Shown: one piece after another, positions 7,752 through 15,404 of the stretch
How the letters are laid out: every line of letters starts with the position of its first letter
Numbering within the stretch: position 1 is the stretch's first letter
Assembly: GCA_044226685.1 (NCBI GenBank)
Contig: JBGAGP010000052.1
Span: 1-28,337 of the forward strand
Reading direction: 5' to 3'
Origin: Dongia_A sp044226685
GTDB taxonomy: Bacteria; Pseudomonadota; Alphaproteobacteria; Dongiales; Dongiaceae
DNA: 28,337 bases
Translations under genes and position numbers: made by a program
Notes under the pieces: model-generated
Told to the model about the DNA's origin: nothing
Database searches by the model: none
Seen by the model: the letters and a program-made list of their open reading frames with translations, nothing else

Positions 7752-10217
7752 ATGCGCCTCAATGAGCCAATCACCGATCGCGAAGTCGTCATGAAGGACG
7801 ACCAGTTGCTGGTGTCGCAGACCGACGCCGGCGGCAAGATCATGTTCGTCAACCAGGCGTTCATCGATATCAGCGGTTACAGCGAAGCCGAGTTGGTCGG
7901 CCAGCCGCACAACATTGTGCGCCACCCGCACATGCCGAAGGAGGCCTTCCGCGACCTGTGGCGGGTGATCCAGAGCGGCCTGCCCTGGGAAGGCCTGGTG
8001 AAAAACCGCACCAAGACCGGCGACTACTACTGGGTCCATGCCAATGCCACCCCGGTCGTCGAGAACGGCAAGGTCGTTGGATATATCTCGATCCGCACCA
8101 AGCCCTCGCGCGAGCAGATCATGGCGGCGGAGGCGGCCTATGCCGCAATCCGCTCCGGCAAGGACAAGCGCCTGTCGGTCGACAACGGCAAAGCCGTCCG
8201 CTTGGGCATGGCGTATAGCCTGCGCCGCTTGTTCTCCGGCCTTTCCGTCCGCATGGGGACGGTCGGCGTGATCGTCCTGATCGGGGCGTTGCTGATCGGG
8301 GCGAATGGGCTGATCAACCTCAACACCTCCCACCGCGATATCGAGACGCTCTACGTCGATCGCATCATCCCCCTGGGGCAGCTCGACAAGGTCGAGAATG
8401 TCATGCAGGCCGAGATCATCGCGCTGCGCAAGGCGGTGGACGACCTGACGGAGGGCAAGGCGCTCGGCAATCTGGCCGAGCAGCTCGCTCAGGGCGACGA
8501 GACCGCGCAGGCACAATGGAATGCCTATATGGCGACCTACCTGACACCGGAAGAGGCGGTGCTCGCCAAGCAGTTGACCGAGGATCGCGAGACCGTCCGC
8601 AGCGACATCTTGCCGGCCGCGATCGATCTGGCGAAAGCCGGCGATGCGGCGAGCCTGAAGGCGCATCTGCAGCAGGTCGTCGACCCGCACTTCGCCAAGA
8701 TGCAAACCGACATGACGGCGCTGAAACAGCTGCAGCAGGACGTCAGCGCGAAGGTTCACGAAAACTCCGGCACGCATTTCAACTTCGCCATCATCGAAAC
8801 GGCGACCATGTTCGCCGTGATCCTGGCGGTGCTCGTCGCCTGCGGCATCTGGCTGGCGCGCGGCATCCGGCAGCCGCTGCAGCGTTTCGAGGCCGACCTC
8901 GACGCCATTTCGCGGGGTGACGCATCCCACGAGATCCGTTCCGCCGCCATCCACGAGTTCGATCGCCTGGCCACGCGGCTGCGCGCGGTGCGCGCCAAGC
9001 TCGGCTACGCCAACGAGGAAAAGCGCGAGCGCGACGTCCGCTCGGCGGAAGAACGCGCGGAATCGCTGCACAAGATGGCCGACAAAATCCGCAACGAGAT
9101 CGGCAGCGCGGTCGAGTCCGTTTCCAAGGTCACCGGGCAGATGGCCCAGGACGCCGGCGAGATGTCGGCCTCCGCCACGATGGTCAGCGACCGCAGCCAG
9201 GCGGTCGCCGCGGCGGCGACCCAGGCGCTGGCCAACGTGCAGACGGTGGCTTCCGCCTCGGAGGAGCTGAGCGCCTCGATCAGCGAGATCGCCAACCAGG
9301 TGAACGCGGCGCAGAAGGTGACCCTGCAATCCGTCGATGCCGCGGGCGCGGCGCAGAACACCATCGCCCAGCTATCCGACGCGGTCGCCAAGATCGGCGA
9401 GGTGGTGACCCTGATCAACGAGATCGCGGGCCAGACCAACCTGCTGGCTTTGAACGCCACCATCGAGGCGGCGCGGGCGGGCGAGGCCGGCAAAGGCTTC
9501 GCCGTCGTCGCCGGCGAGGTGAAATCGCTGGCCACCCAGACCGCGCGCGCCACCGGCGACATCAGCACGCAGATCTCGGCGGTGCAGAGCGCGACCAACA
9601 GCGTGGTGACGGCGGTTCAGTCGATTATCGATGCGATCAAGAACGTCGAAGGCATCTCCACGGCCATCGCCGCGGCGATCGACGAGCAGAACGCGACGAC
9701 GGCCGAGATCGCGCGCAACGTCACCCAGACCTCGATCGCGGCGCAGGAAGTGGCGGCGCGCATCTCGGAAGTCTCGGAGGAGTCGGGCAAGACCGGCTCC
9801 CGCGCCGAATCCGTCCGGTCCATGTCCATGGATGTGGCCAAGAGCGTCGATGACGTCAGCGTCACGCTCGCCGAGGTCGTCAAGGTTGCGTTGCACGGCA
9901 TCGAGCGGCCGCGCAAGACCCGTCACATCCTGCGCAATCCGGGTAAGGTGCTGGGCGGATCGAGCACCGCGAGCATGGTGGTCGAGAACATCTCCGAGGG
10001 CGGCGCGGTCCTCCATGGCGCCGCGCCGGAGGCGAAGGCCGGCGACAAGCTGGAGATCGCCATCGAAGGCTTCAGCGCGCCGGTACCGGCGCATGTGGTG
10101 AAGTCGCGCAACGGCATCATGCACGTCAAGTTCAACATCACCCCGGACATCGCGAGGGTCTTTCTGGAAGACTTCAGGAAGGCCGTCGCCGGCAAGCGTT
10201 CCTTTACCGCCGCCTAG
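7752..10217 (+). CDS. Aer-like chemoreceptor: PAS-TM-TM-HAMP-MCP with C-terminal PilZ domain
   Basis: This protein of 821 residues is a predicted energy/redox taxis transducer. The ATG at 7752 starts MRLNEPITDREV, the conserved Aer N-terminus; GGAG and GTGGGA precede it. The PAS domain spans about 10-118. Asn34, Arg57, His58 and Trp79 fall at the positions associated with FAD binding in E. coli Aer; position 60 is His instead of Asp. The first membrane helix is about 168-190, a helical extracytoplasmic region 191-343, the second helix about 347-369, HAMP about 370-425, and the MCP signalling hairpin tip at 557-594 (EIAGQTNLLALNATIEAARA). A PilZ domain follows at about 717-812 with RHILR (724-728) and NISEGG (746-751), the RxxxR and D/NxSxxG c-di-GMP signature. 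There are no chemotaxis genes nearby, so it must act with a Che array encoded elsewhere. Confidence 0.95.
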   Translation: MRLNEPITDREVVMKDDQLLVSQTDAGGKIMFVNQAFIDISGYSEAELVGQPHNIVRHPHMPKEAFRDLWRVIQSGLPWEGLVKNRTKTGDYYWVHANATPVVENGKVVGYISIRTKPSREQIMAAEAAYAAIRSGKDKRLSVDNGKAVRLGMAYSLRRLFSGLSVRMGTVGVIVLIGALLIGANGLINLNTSHRDIETLYVDRIIPLGQLDKVENVMQAEIIALRKAVDDLTEGKALGNLAEQLAQGDETAQAQWNAYMATYLTPEEAVLAKQLTEDRETVRSDILPAAIDLAKAGDAASLKAHLQQVVDPHFAKMQTDMTALKQLQQDVSAKVHENSGTHFNFAIIETATMFAVILAVLVACGIWLARGIRQPLQRFEADLDAISRGDASHEIRSAAIHEFDRLATRLRAVRAKLGYANEEKRERDVRSAEERAESLHKMADKIRNEIGSAVESVSKVTGQMAQDAGEMSASATMVSDRSQAVAAAATQALANVQTVASASEELSASISEIANQVNAAQKVTLQSVDAAGAAQNTIAQLSDAVAKIGEVVTLINEIAGQTNLLALNATIEAARAGEAGKGFAVVAGEVKSLATQTARATGDISTQISAVQSATNSVVTAVQSIIDAIKNVEGISTAIAAAIDEQNATTAEIARNVTQTSIAAQEVAARISEVSEESGKTGSRAESVRSMSMDVAKSVDDVSVTLAEVVKVALHGIERPRKTRHILRNPGKVLGGSSTASMVVENISEGGAVLHGAAPEAKAGDKLEIAIEGFSAPVPAHVVKSRNGIMHVKFNITPDIARVFLEDFRKAVAGKRSFTAA

Positions 10218-10244
10218 CGCGCTCCCCCTGCGCTCGGCGGCCCG

Positions 10245-10277
10245 GCCGCCCGCTCCGCGCGGGCGGCCGTTCTTTTG
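10245..10277 (+). terminator. Rho-independent terminator of the chemoreceptor gene
   Basis: A perfect 10-bp stem GGCCGCCCGC/GCGGGCGGCC (10245-10254 and 10260-10269) with a 5-nt loop is followed by GTTCTTTT. It lies 27 bp after the chemoreceptor stop. The opposite strand has no T tract, so it is oriented for the plus-strand gene. Confidence 0.85.
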
Positions 10278-10298
10278 CAGCGCCTGTCCCGCGCCCGC

Positions 10299-11354
10299 TC
10301 AGATCAGCCCGCGATTGGCCAGCTCGCTCTTGAGATAGGCGTAGTAGATCGGCGCGGCGATGACGCCGGGGATGCCGAAGGCGGCCTCCATCACCAGCAT
10401 GGCAAGCAGCAGCTCCCAGGCCCGCGCGCGGATCTGGCCGCCGATGATGCGGGCGTTGATGAAGTATTCCAGCTTGTGGATCGCCACCAGGAAGGCCAGC
10501 GAGGCGATGGCGACGTAGAAGCTCAAGCTGAGGCTCACCACCACGATGACGGTGTTGGAAATGAGGTTGCCCAGCACCGGCAGCAGCCCGGCGACGAAGG
10601 TCACCGCGATCATGGTCTTGACCAGCGGCAGGTGCACCCCGAAGAGCGGCAGCACCGCCCCCAGGTAGATCCCGGTCAGCAGCGTATTGAGCGCCGAGAT
10701 GCGCACCTGGCCGAACACCACGCGGCGGAACGAGCGGCTGAGGATGGTGATGCGCGCCTCCAGCGCACGGGCCAGCGGCCCTGGCCGGCGGCCCTGGCCG
10801 TAGCCGTGCGTCGGGTCGGCCAGCACCACCATGCCGCCGATGATCAGGCCGATGACGATGTAGATCACCACCTTGCCCAGGCTCTCGCCGATATTGCCGA
10901 GCGTCGCCGCGTGGGCGCGCAGCCAAGTGGCGGCCTCGGTCTCCAGCTCGTCGACATTGGCCGGCAGATAGGGCTGCACCCAGGCGGGGAAATGGGTCCG
11001 CGCGGTGTCGATGGCGTCGGCCATCTCCTGCATCAGCGGCACCACGCCCTCATTGTTGCCGGAGAGCAGGTTGGCGATGCGCACCGTGCCGGCGGTCAGC
11101 CCCACGGTGACGATGCCGCCCAGGATGGTGAGCGCGATGACCTTGCCGCCGAAGCGCGAGACGCCGACCGCGCGGTGGCGGGCCGCCAGCATCTCCGCGC
11201 ATTGATGCGCCAGCAGCCCCGAGAGCAGCGCCGTCAGCAGGCCCAGCTGCAGCACCACGGCCAAGCCGATCGCGGCCAGCACCAGCGAGGCGATCTCGAT
11301 CCGCGTGGTGCGCTCGGTGAAGGTTTCGGGCAGGTTCATCCGGTCAGGTTCCAT
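10299..11354 (-). CDS. AI-2E family transporter (TqsA/PerM-type permease)
   Basis: This integral membrane protein of 351 residues is in the AI-2E/PerM family (PF01594). An N-terminal hydrophobic pair (about 20-50) is followed by a third segment (70-92), a soluble middle region (about 95-160), another helix (168-190), and a C-terminal block of helices from about 225 to 340. The family-typical segments RISALNTLLTGIYLGAVLPLFGV, FVAGLLPVLGNLISN and GIPGVIAAPIYYAYLKSEL are present. Members export autoinducer-2 or act as sodium/proton antiporters; many have no proven substrate, so AI-2 export should not be assumed. No luxS or lsr gene is in the window. The start at 11354 or 11339 is uncertain because neither has a strong ribosome-binding site. 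Confidence 0.88.
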   Translation of the reverse strand: MEPDRMNLPETFTERTTRIEIASLVLAAIGLAVVLQLGLLTALLSGLLAHQCAEMLAARHRAVGVSRFGGKVIALTILGGIVTVGLTAGTVRIANLLSGNNEGVVPLMQEMADAIDTARTHFPAWVQPYLPANVDELETEAATWLRAHAATLGNIGESLGKVVIYIVIGLIIGGMVVLADPTHGYGQGRRPGPLARALEARITILSRSFRRVVFGQVRISALNTLLTGIYLGAVLPLFGVHLPLVKTMIAVTFVAGLLPVLGNLISNTVIVVVSLSLSFYVAIASLAFLVAIHKLEYFINARIIGGQIRARAWELLLAMLVMEAAFGIPGVIAAPIYYAYLKSELANRGLI

Positions 11355-11453
11355 GGTCCGGCCGCCAGCTTAGCCCAGGCCGCGCGGCCAGTGCCACAAA
11401 CCTGTGGACGGGCCAGCGCCCCGTCGCGCCCTGGGAACCCGGTCTTGCCCGCG

Positions 11454-12599
11454 CTACAGGTCCATCAGCTCGGCATAACGGCGCTGGAAGGCGTGCACGT
11501 TCACCTCGCTGATCCCCGCTTCCGCCCCGGTGACGACGAAGCGGCCGCCGCGGTAGCCCCGCGATTTCAGGCCGCGCTGCACTGAGGCGCAGAGCGCGGC
11601 GTCCTCCGGCCAGAACACCTCGCGCATATAGGCGCTGCGGTCGGCCGGCACCGTGGCGCCGGGCCGGGTCATCATGAAGGCGTGGATGCGCGTCTCTTCC
11701 GCCGAGACCGGCTCGAAGCGGAACACATAAAGGCTTTCCATGCCCGGCATGATGCCGAACTCGATGTTGGGAAACAGGTGCCAGAACACGTTGTGCTGCA
11801 CCGGGTCGTCCGCCGCCACCCGGTAGGCGCGACTGTCGCGGTTGCGCAGCGGCGCCTCGCTTTTCATCCAGGCGCCATGCTGGCCGAGGCGATACTGCGT
11901 CACGTCGACCATCTCGCTATAGGCCTTGTGCGCCGGGGCGCAGTGATAGCATTCCAGGCAGTTCTCGGCCAAAACCTTCCAGTTCGCGGCCAGCAGGGCA
12001 TCCCCGTCATGGCTCGAATAGGCCGCGTTCACCGTGAGATCGCCGAGCCACGGCACGCTCCGCGCCAGGTCGGCGAACATGTCGCCGGCCACGTCCGCCA
12101 GCGCGACCGCATGGGGATCGAGATTGACGCACAGGAAGCCGAGCGGCGTTTCCAGCCGGATCGGCTCCAGCCCATAGGCGGCGGGATCGAATTCCGGCAG
12201 ATGCTGCGTCGCCCGCGCCTTGCGCAGGGTGCCGTCGAGCTCGTAGCTCCAGGCGTGGTAGGGGCAGACGATGACGGCGGCGACGTTGCCGCGCCCCTTC
12301 AGCAGCTCGTGCGCGCGGTGCTGGCAGACATTGTAGAAGGCGCGCAGCTGGCCATCGGCGCCGCGCAGCACGAACAGCTCCTGGTCGATGATCCGCGTGC
12401 ACAGATAGTCGCCCGGATTGGGCAGCTCGCTGGCATGGCCGACGCATTGCCACGACCGGAAGAACAGCTTCTGCTTCTCCGCCGCGAACACGGCGGGGTC
12501 GCTGTAGAGGGCGCCCGGCAAGGCGGCGGAGCGGGCCGGATCTTCGCTCAGGCGATGGATCGCGGCGGCGAAGCGGGCTGCGGGCGCGGGCTGGGTCAT
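11454..12599 (-). CDS. Rieske non-heme iron oxygenase, alpha subunit
   Basis: This catalytic subunit of 381 residues belongs to the aromatic-ring-hydroxylating/quaternary-amine oxygenase superfamily. The Rieske [2Fe-2S] ligands are Cys92-x-His94 (NVCQHRAH) and Cys112-x2-His115 (CPYHAWSY). The mononuclear iron site is in NWKVLAENCLECYHCAPAH, giving His219 and His224, with an Asp near 332 (FWPEDAALC) as third ligand. The spacing and the VQRGLKSRGY tail resemble the glycine-betaine, carnitine and choline monooxygenase branch more than naphthalene-type enzymes, so oxidative N-demethylation or hydroxylation of a small amine or acid is plausible but unproven. No ferredoxin or reductase gene is adjacent, so an electron-transfer partner must be elsewhere. 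A palindrome and a promoter lie directly upstream. Confidence 0.92.
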   Translation of the reverse strand: MTQPAPAARFAAAIHRLSEDPARSAALPGALYSDPAVFAAEKQKLFFRSWQCVGHASELPNPGDYLCTRIIDQELFVLRGADGQLRAFYNVCQHRAHELLKGRGNVAAVIVCPYHAWSYELDGTLRKARATQHLPEFDPAAYGLEPIRLETPLGFLCVNLDPHAVALADVAGDMFADLARSVPWLGDLTVNAAYSSHDGDALLAANWKVLAENCLECYHCAPAHKAYSEMVDVTQYRLGQHGAWMKSEAPLRNRDSRAYRVAADDPVQHNVFWHLFPNIEFGIMPGMESLYVFRFEPVSAEETRIHAFMMTRPGATVPADRSAYMREVFWPEDAALCASVQRGLKSRGYRGGRFVVTGAEAGISEVNVHAFQRRYAELMDL

Positions 12600-12632
12600 G
12601 GGTGCCTCCCCTTCGCGGAACGGTCGCGATTA

Positions 12633-12654
12633 TCAATGAATGGATGTTCATTGA
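12633..12654. promoter_or_regulatory. Operator-like perfect palindrome upstream of the Rieske oxygenase
   Basis: The arms TCAATGAA (12633-12640) and TTCATTGA (12647-12654) are perfectly inverted around a 6-bp spacer. The centre is 44 bp before the oxygenase start codon and covers the predicted transcription start. Size and symmetry are typical of a TetR-family operator that represses by occlusion. No TetR gene is encoded in the window, so the regulator is unknown. Confidence 0.6.
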
Positions 12655-12656
12655 AA

Positions 12657-12685
12657 AATGTAGTCTTCGTCTTATTTCAAGGCAA
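12657..12685 (-). promoter_or_regulatory. Candidate promoter of the Rieske oxygenase
   Basis: On the minus strand TTGCCT (12685-12680) and TACATT (12662-12657) are separated by 17 bp; each matches 4 of 6 consensus positions. The palindrome at 12633-12654 starts 2 bp downstream, at the expected start site. This is the only reasonable promoter I see in the 147-bp gap. Confidence 0.45.
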
Positions 12686-12706
12686 TAGGAGCTTGGTCTG
12701 CCCCCC

Positions 12707-12749
12707 GCTAACCCCACCCGGCTACCCCCGGGGCTAACCCCCCGGGCTA
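12707..12749. repeat. Degenerate 12-14 bp GGCTAACCCC tandem repeat
   Basis: GCTA recurs at 12707, 12721, 12733 and 12746, each within C-rich units close to GGGCTAACCCC. The last unit supplies the stop codon of the GNAT gene (TAG, complement of 12747-12749). On the minus strand it reads as G-runs separated by TTAG or TAGC, so a G-quadruplex could form. Its function is unknown. Confidence 0.65.
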
Positions 12750-13202
12750 ACCCTGGCGCCGGGTATAGCGGATGAAGCCGGCGAATTGCGCGAGCTGGTC
12801 GTAGAGCAGCCGCGCGGCGGCATTGCTCTCATGGGTCAGCCAATAGACCTTCGGCGATCCTGCCGCGTCGGCCGCTTCGTAGACCGCCTCGATCAGCCGC
12901 CGCGCCACACCGGAGCGCCGCCCGCGCGGATCGACGAACAGGTCGTTCAGATAGCAGATGTTCTCCACCGACCAGGTCGAGCGGTGGAACAGGTAGTGCG
13001 CCAGGCCGGTCAGGCGTCCGTCGCGCTCCGCCACCAGGCAATGCACCGGCTCGCCGGGATCGAAGAAGCGGCGCCAGTTGCTCTCGGTCACCGCGGAGTC
13101 GAGCTTCACGCGGTAGAACTCCTGGTAGCCCTGCCACAGCGGCAGCCATTGCGCATGATCGGATTCGCGCGCCGCGCGAATGATGGTTTCGTCCTGGGGC
13201 AT
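12747..13202 (-). CDS. GNAT family N-acetyltransferase
   Basis: This cytosolic acetyl-CoA-dependent acyltransferase of 151 residues has the full GNAT layout. The N-terminal strand is IIRAARESDHAQW. The beta4-loop-alpha3 acetyl-CoA site is NDLFVDPRGRRSGVARRLIEA (from about 86) with Arg95-x2-Gly98-x-Ala100 as the R/QxxGxG/A signature. Motif B is VYWLTHESNAAARLLYDQL. The acceptor substrate cannot be inferred. GGAAGG precedes the ATG at 13202. The gene follows a GST gene on the same strand after 57 bp and may be co-transcribed with it. Its stop codon lies in a C-rich repeat described separately. Confidence 0.9.
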   Translation of the reverse strand: MPQDETIIRAARESDHAQWLPLWQGYQEFYRVKLDSAVTESNWRRFFDPGEPVHCLVAERDGRLTGLAHYLFHRSTWSVENICYLNDLFVDPRGRRSGVARRLIEAVYEAADAAGSPKVYWLTHESNAAARLLYDQLAQFAGFIRYTRRQG

Positions 13203-13259
13203 TGCGCCTTCCTTCGCGCCGTCGCCGGCGGGTCGCGTGGTTCGGGTCGGGTCGCGCGG

Positions 13260-13970
13260 CTATTCCGCCGCCGCCGCGGCGCTGTCGACGAATTGCGACA
13301 TCCACTTGTTGCGGCGCTTCACCACGTCGCGATACATCGCCTCGTATTCCGCCGGCGGGAAGCTGTGCGTCGAGGGCCGCTGGGCGAGCGCCTCGGCCCA
13401 GGCCTTCACCCGCGGGAAGCGGTCGATATGGCCGAGCCGGCGGATCCGCTCCAGGAACAGGTGGCGCTGCAGGAAGGGCGCATAGGCCGCGTCGACCAGC
13501 GAATAGGCGGCGCCGTTGAAGAACGGCCCGCCTTGCTGCCCCGCCCCGCCCCCCTGCGCCATCAGCGCCTGCTCCAGTTTCGCGAAGGCGGCGGGGATCT
13601 TCGCCGCCGCCCGCTCGTACCCTGCCTCGTCATCGGCATAGGCGTGGCCGGAGATGATGTCGACGCAAGCGGGCATGTATTCGATCCAGGCGCGGTTGAC
13701 CGCGCGGCGCACCGGGTCCTCCGGATGCAGCCGGGGCGCCACGGTGTCGTCGAGGTATTCGCAGATCGCCGCGGATTCGAACAGCGACACCCGGTCGTCG
13801 ATGCGCAGCACCGGCACCTTGTTGTGCGGCGAGACCGACTTGAACCAATCCGGCCGGTCGTCGGCCTCGATGTGCAGGAAGTCGAAGGCGATCTTCTTCT
13901 CGCGCAGCACGATCGCCACCCGCTGCACCCAGGGGCAGCCCTTGAAACTGACCAGCACGTATTTCGCCAT
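13260..13970 (-). CDS. Glutathione S-transferase family protein (Cys-type)
   Basis: This cytosolic GST-fold protein has 236 residues. The thioredoxin-like N-terminal domain starts KYVLVSFKGCPWVQRV with Cys12 in a CPWV motif, as in omega/beta-like or glutathionyl-lyase GSTs that use cysteine rather than serine or tyrosine. VPVLRI (52-57, cis-Pro) and Glu65-Ser66 (FESAAICEYL) form the glutathione site. The helical C-terminal domain runs from about 90, with a Gly-rich insert (GGGAGQQGG) near residue 138. ATG at 13970 is chosen because GAGGGAGG lies just upstream; the frame extends to 14003 without need. A thiol-transferase or reductase activity is more likely than classic conjugation, but the substrate is unknown. 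Confidence 0.9.
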   Translation of the reverse strand: MAKYVLVSFKGCPWVQRVAIVLREKKIAFDFLHIEADDRPDWFKSVSPHNKVPVLRIDDRVSLFESAAICEYLDDTVAPRLHPEDPVRRAVNRAWIEYMPACVDIISGHAYADDEAGYERAAAKIPAAFAKLEQALMAQGGGAGQQGGPFFNGAAYSLVDAAYAPFLQRHLFLERIRRLGHIDRFPRVKAWAEALAQRPSTHSFPPAEYEAMYRDVVKRRNKWMSQFVDSAAAAAE

Positions 13971-14079
13971 GACGGCCTCCCTCGCAGGCCGCCATGGTGG
14001 CACGGCCGCGCGCCGCGATCAAAGCAAAGCGACGGCCGGCTTTGTTTGGTGGCGCTGGTGGGAACGGACTGCGCGCGCC

Positions 14080-14153
14080 AAACCCGGCCGCCTCGAAACC
14101 CGCCCGCCTCGAAACCTGGCCGCCTCGAAACCCGGCCGCCTCGAAACCCGTCC
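14080..14153. repeat. 16-bp direct tandem repeat, about 4.6 copies
   Basis: Units AAACCCGGCCGCCTCG begin at 14080, 14096, 14112 and 14128, with a partial fifth at 14144. Copies 1 and 4 are identical, and copies 2 and 3 each differ by one base. There are no spacers. The array sits in the 225-bp gap between a GST and an SDR gene transcribed away from each other, ending 42 bp before the SDR start. It could be a copy-number-variable regulatory element or multiple protein-binding sites. Confidence 0.9.
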
Positions 14154-14195
14154 GGCGAAATGCTATGAGGGAGTGGGAAAAGGGGAGGCGTCCAC

Positions 14196-14957
14196 ATGCA
14201 GATTTCCGGTCAGGCGGCGCTGGTCGCCGGCGGCGGCGGCGGCATCGGCGCCGCCAATGCGCGGCACCTGGCGAAGCTGGGCGCGCGGGTGGCGGTGCTC
14301 GACCTCAACGCCGAGGGCGCCCGCGCCGTGGCGGCGGAGATCGGCGGCCTCGCCTGCCCCTGCGACATCGCCGACGCGCTCTCGACCGAGACCGCGATGG
14401 CCGCCGCGCGCGCGGCGCACGGCCCGGCGCGCATCCTGGTCAATTGCGCCGGCATCCTCGCGCCGGGACGCATCCTGGGCAAGGACGGGCCGATGCCGCT
14501 CGATGCCTTCCGCCGCGTGATCGAAGTCAATTTGATCGGCGGCTTCAACCTGCTGCGCCTCGCCGCCGCCGACATGGCGAAGCTGGCGGCGCTGGGCGAT
14601 GGCGAGCGCGGCGTGGTCGTCAACGTCTCCTCCATCGCCGCCTATGAAGGCCAGATCGGCCAGATTGCCTATGCGACGTCGAAGGCCGGACTCGCTGGCA
14701 TGACCTTGCCCGCCGCGCGCGACCTGGCGCGCCACGGCATCCGCGTGCTCTCCATCGCGCCGGGCCTCGTCGAAACGCCGATGATGGCCGGCGTGAGCGA
14801 GGAGCAGCGCGCCGCCCTGGCGCAATCGATCCCTTTCCCGCAGCGCCTGGCCGAACCGCAGGAGATCGCGCGCCTGGCCCAGCACCTGATCGAGAACGTG
14901 ATGCTGAACGGCGAAGTCGTCCGCATCGACGGCGCCCTGCGCATGGCGCCGAAGTAG
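14196..14957 (+). CDS. SDR family dehydrogenase, HSD10/3-hydroxyacyl-CoA dehydrogenase type
   Basis: This NAD-dependent short-chain dehydrogenase of 253 residues has an intact active site. AGGGGGIG (residues 11-18) binds the dinucleotide, NCAG follows at 83-86, and the catalytic set is Asn112, Ser146, Tyr159 and Lys163 (IAYATSKAG). The pattern GQIAYATSKAGLAGMTLPAARDLARHGIRV and LSIAPGLVETPMM is characteristic of the type-2 3-hydroxyacyl-CoA dehydrogenase (HSD17B10) group, which oxidises branched or straight 3-hydroxyacyl-CoA such as 2-methyl-3-hydroxybutyryl-CoA. That assignment is by motif resemblance. GGGGAGG lies about 8 nt before the ATG. No other beta-oxidation gene is adjacent, and the promoter region contains a 16-bp tandem repeat. 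Confidence 0.92.
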   Translation: MQISGQAALVAGGGGGIGAANARHLAKLGARVAVLDLNAEGARAVAAEIGGLACPCDIADALSTETAMAAARAAHGPARILVNCAGILAPGRILGKDGPMPLDAFRRVIEVNLIGGFNLLRLAAADMAKLAALGDGERGVVVNVSSIAAYEGQIGQIAYATSKAGLAGMTLPAARDLARHGIRVLSIAPGLVETPMMAGVSEEQRAALAQSIPFPQRLAEPQEIARLAQHLIENVMLNGEVVRIDGALRMAPK

Positions 14958-15000
14958 TTGCGCATGGCCACAGGTTGCGCTTCACCGCCATACACGCGTT

Positions 15001-15084
15001 CGTCACCCCGGCCTTGAGCCGGGGCCCATCATTCAGGCGCAGGAGCGGCGGCCTGATGGATCCCGGCTCAAGGCCGGGATGACG
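15001..15084. repeat. Long palindromic repeat, copy B (convergent gap)
   Basis: The element runs from CGTCACCCCGGCCTTGAGCC to the inverse GGCTCAAGGCCGGGATGACG, with arms of about 30 bp and a centre of about 24 bp. The arms are almost the same as copy C. It lies in the 153-bp convergent gap between the SDR stop (14957) and the pterin dehydratase stop (15111). It probably serves as a hairpin in both transcripts. Confidence 0.9.
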
Positions 15085-15110
15085 GTTTGAGATGCGGTCG
15101 CTTGGTTGCG

Positions 15111-15404
15111 TCAACCACCCACGATTTTGTCGATCGCCTTCGCCAGCGTCACGTCGCGCTGACTCAGGCCGTCGCAATCGTGCGTGCTGAGCAGGATGTC
15201 GACGCGGTTGTAGACGTTGAACCATTCCGGGTGATGGTCCTGCTGCTCGGCCAGCAGCGCCACCCGGTTCATGAAGCCCCAGGCCTCGTTGAAATTCTTG
15301 AACTTGAAGCTGCGCGTGATGGCGTCGCGGCCTTCGGCCAGCTGCCAGTTGCCGAGCTCCGCCAGCGCCGCCTTGCGTTCGTCCGCGCCGAGTTTCGCGA
15401 TCAT
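15111..15404 (-). CDS. phhB: Pterin-4-alpha-carbinolamine dehydratase
   Basis: This small enzyme of 97 residues dehydrates 4a-hydroxy-tetrahydropterin, recycling the cofactor of aromatic amino-acid hydroxylases, or serves another pterin role. The signature EQQDHHPEWFNVYNRVDI (Glu53 to Ile70), with His57, His58 and Pro59, and His75 in STHDCDG are the active-site elements, followed by SQRDVTLAKAID. ATG at 15404 has GGAGCGG about 5 nt upstream. The same frame stays open far upstream to 16292, but that would overlap the oppositely oriented 15717-16295 gene and is rejected. There is no phenylalanine hydroxylase gene in the window, so the pterin partner is unknown. Confidence 0.95.
   Translation of the reverse strand: MIAKLGADERKAALAELGNWQLAEGRDAITRSFKFKNFNEAWGFMNRVALLAEQQDHHPEWFNVYNRVDILLSTHDCDGLSQRDVTLAKAIDKIVGG

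Noticed and set aside
10299..11354. Quorum-sensing (AI-2) module
   Set aside because: The AI-2E family name does not prove AI-2 transport, and no luxS, lsr or related genes are present.
14080..14153. CRISPR array
   Set aside because: The 16-bp units are directly adjacent with no spacers, and there are no cas genes.
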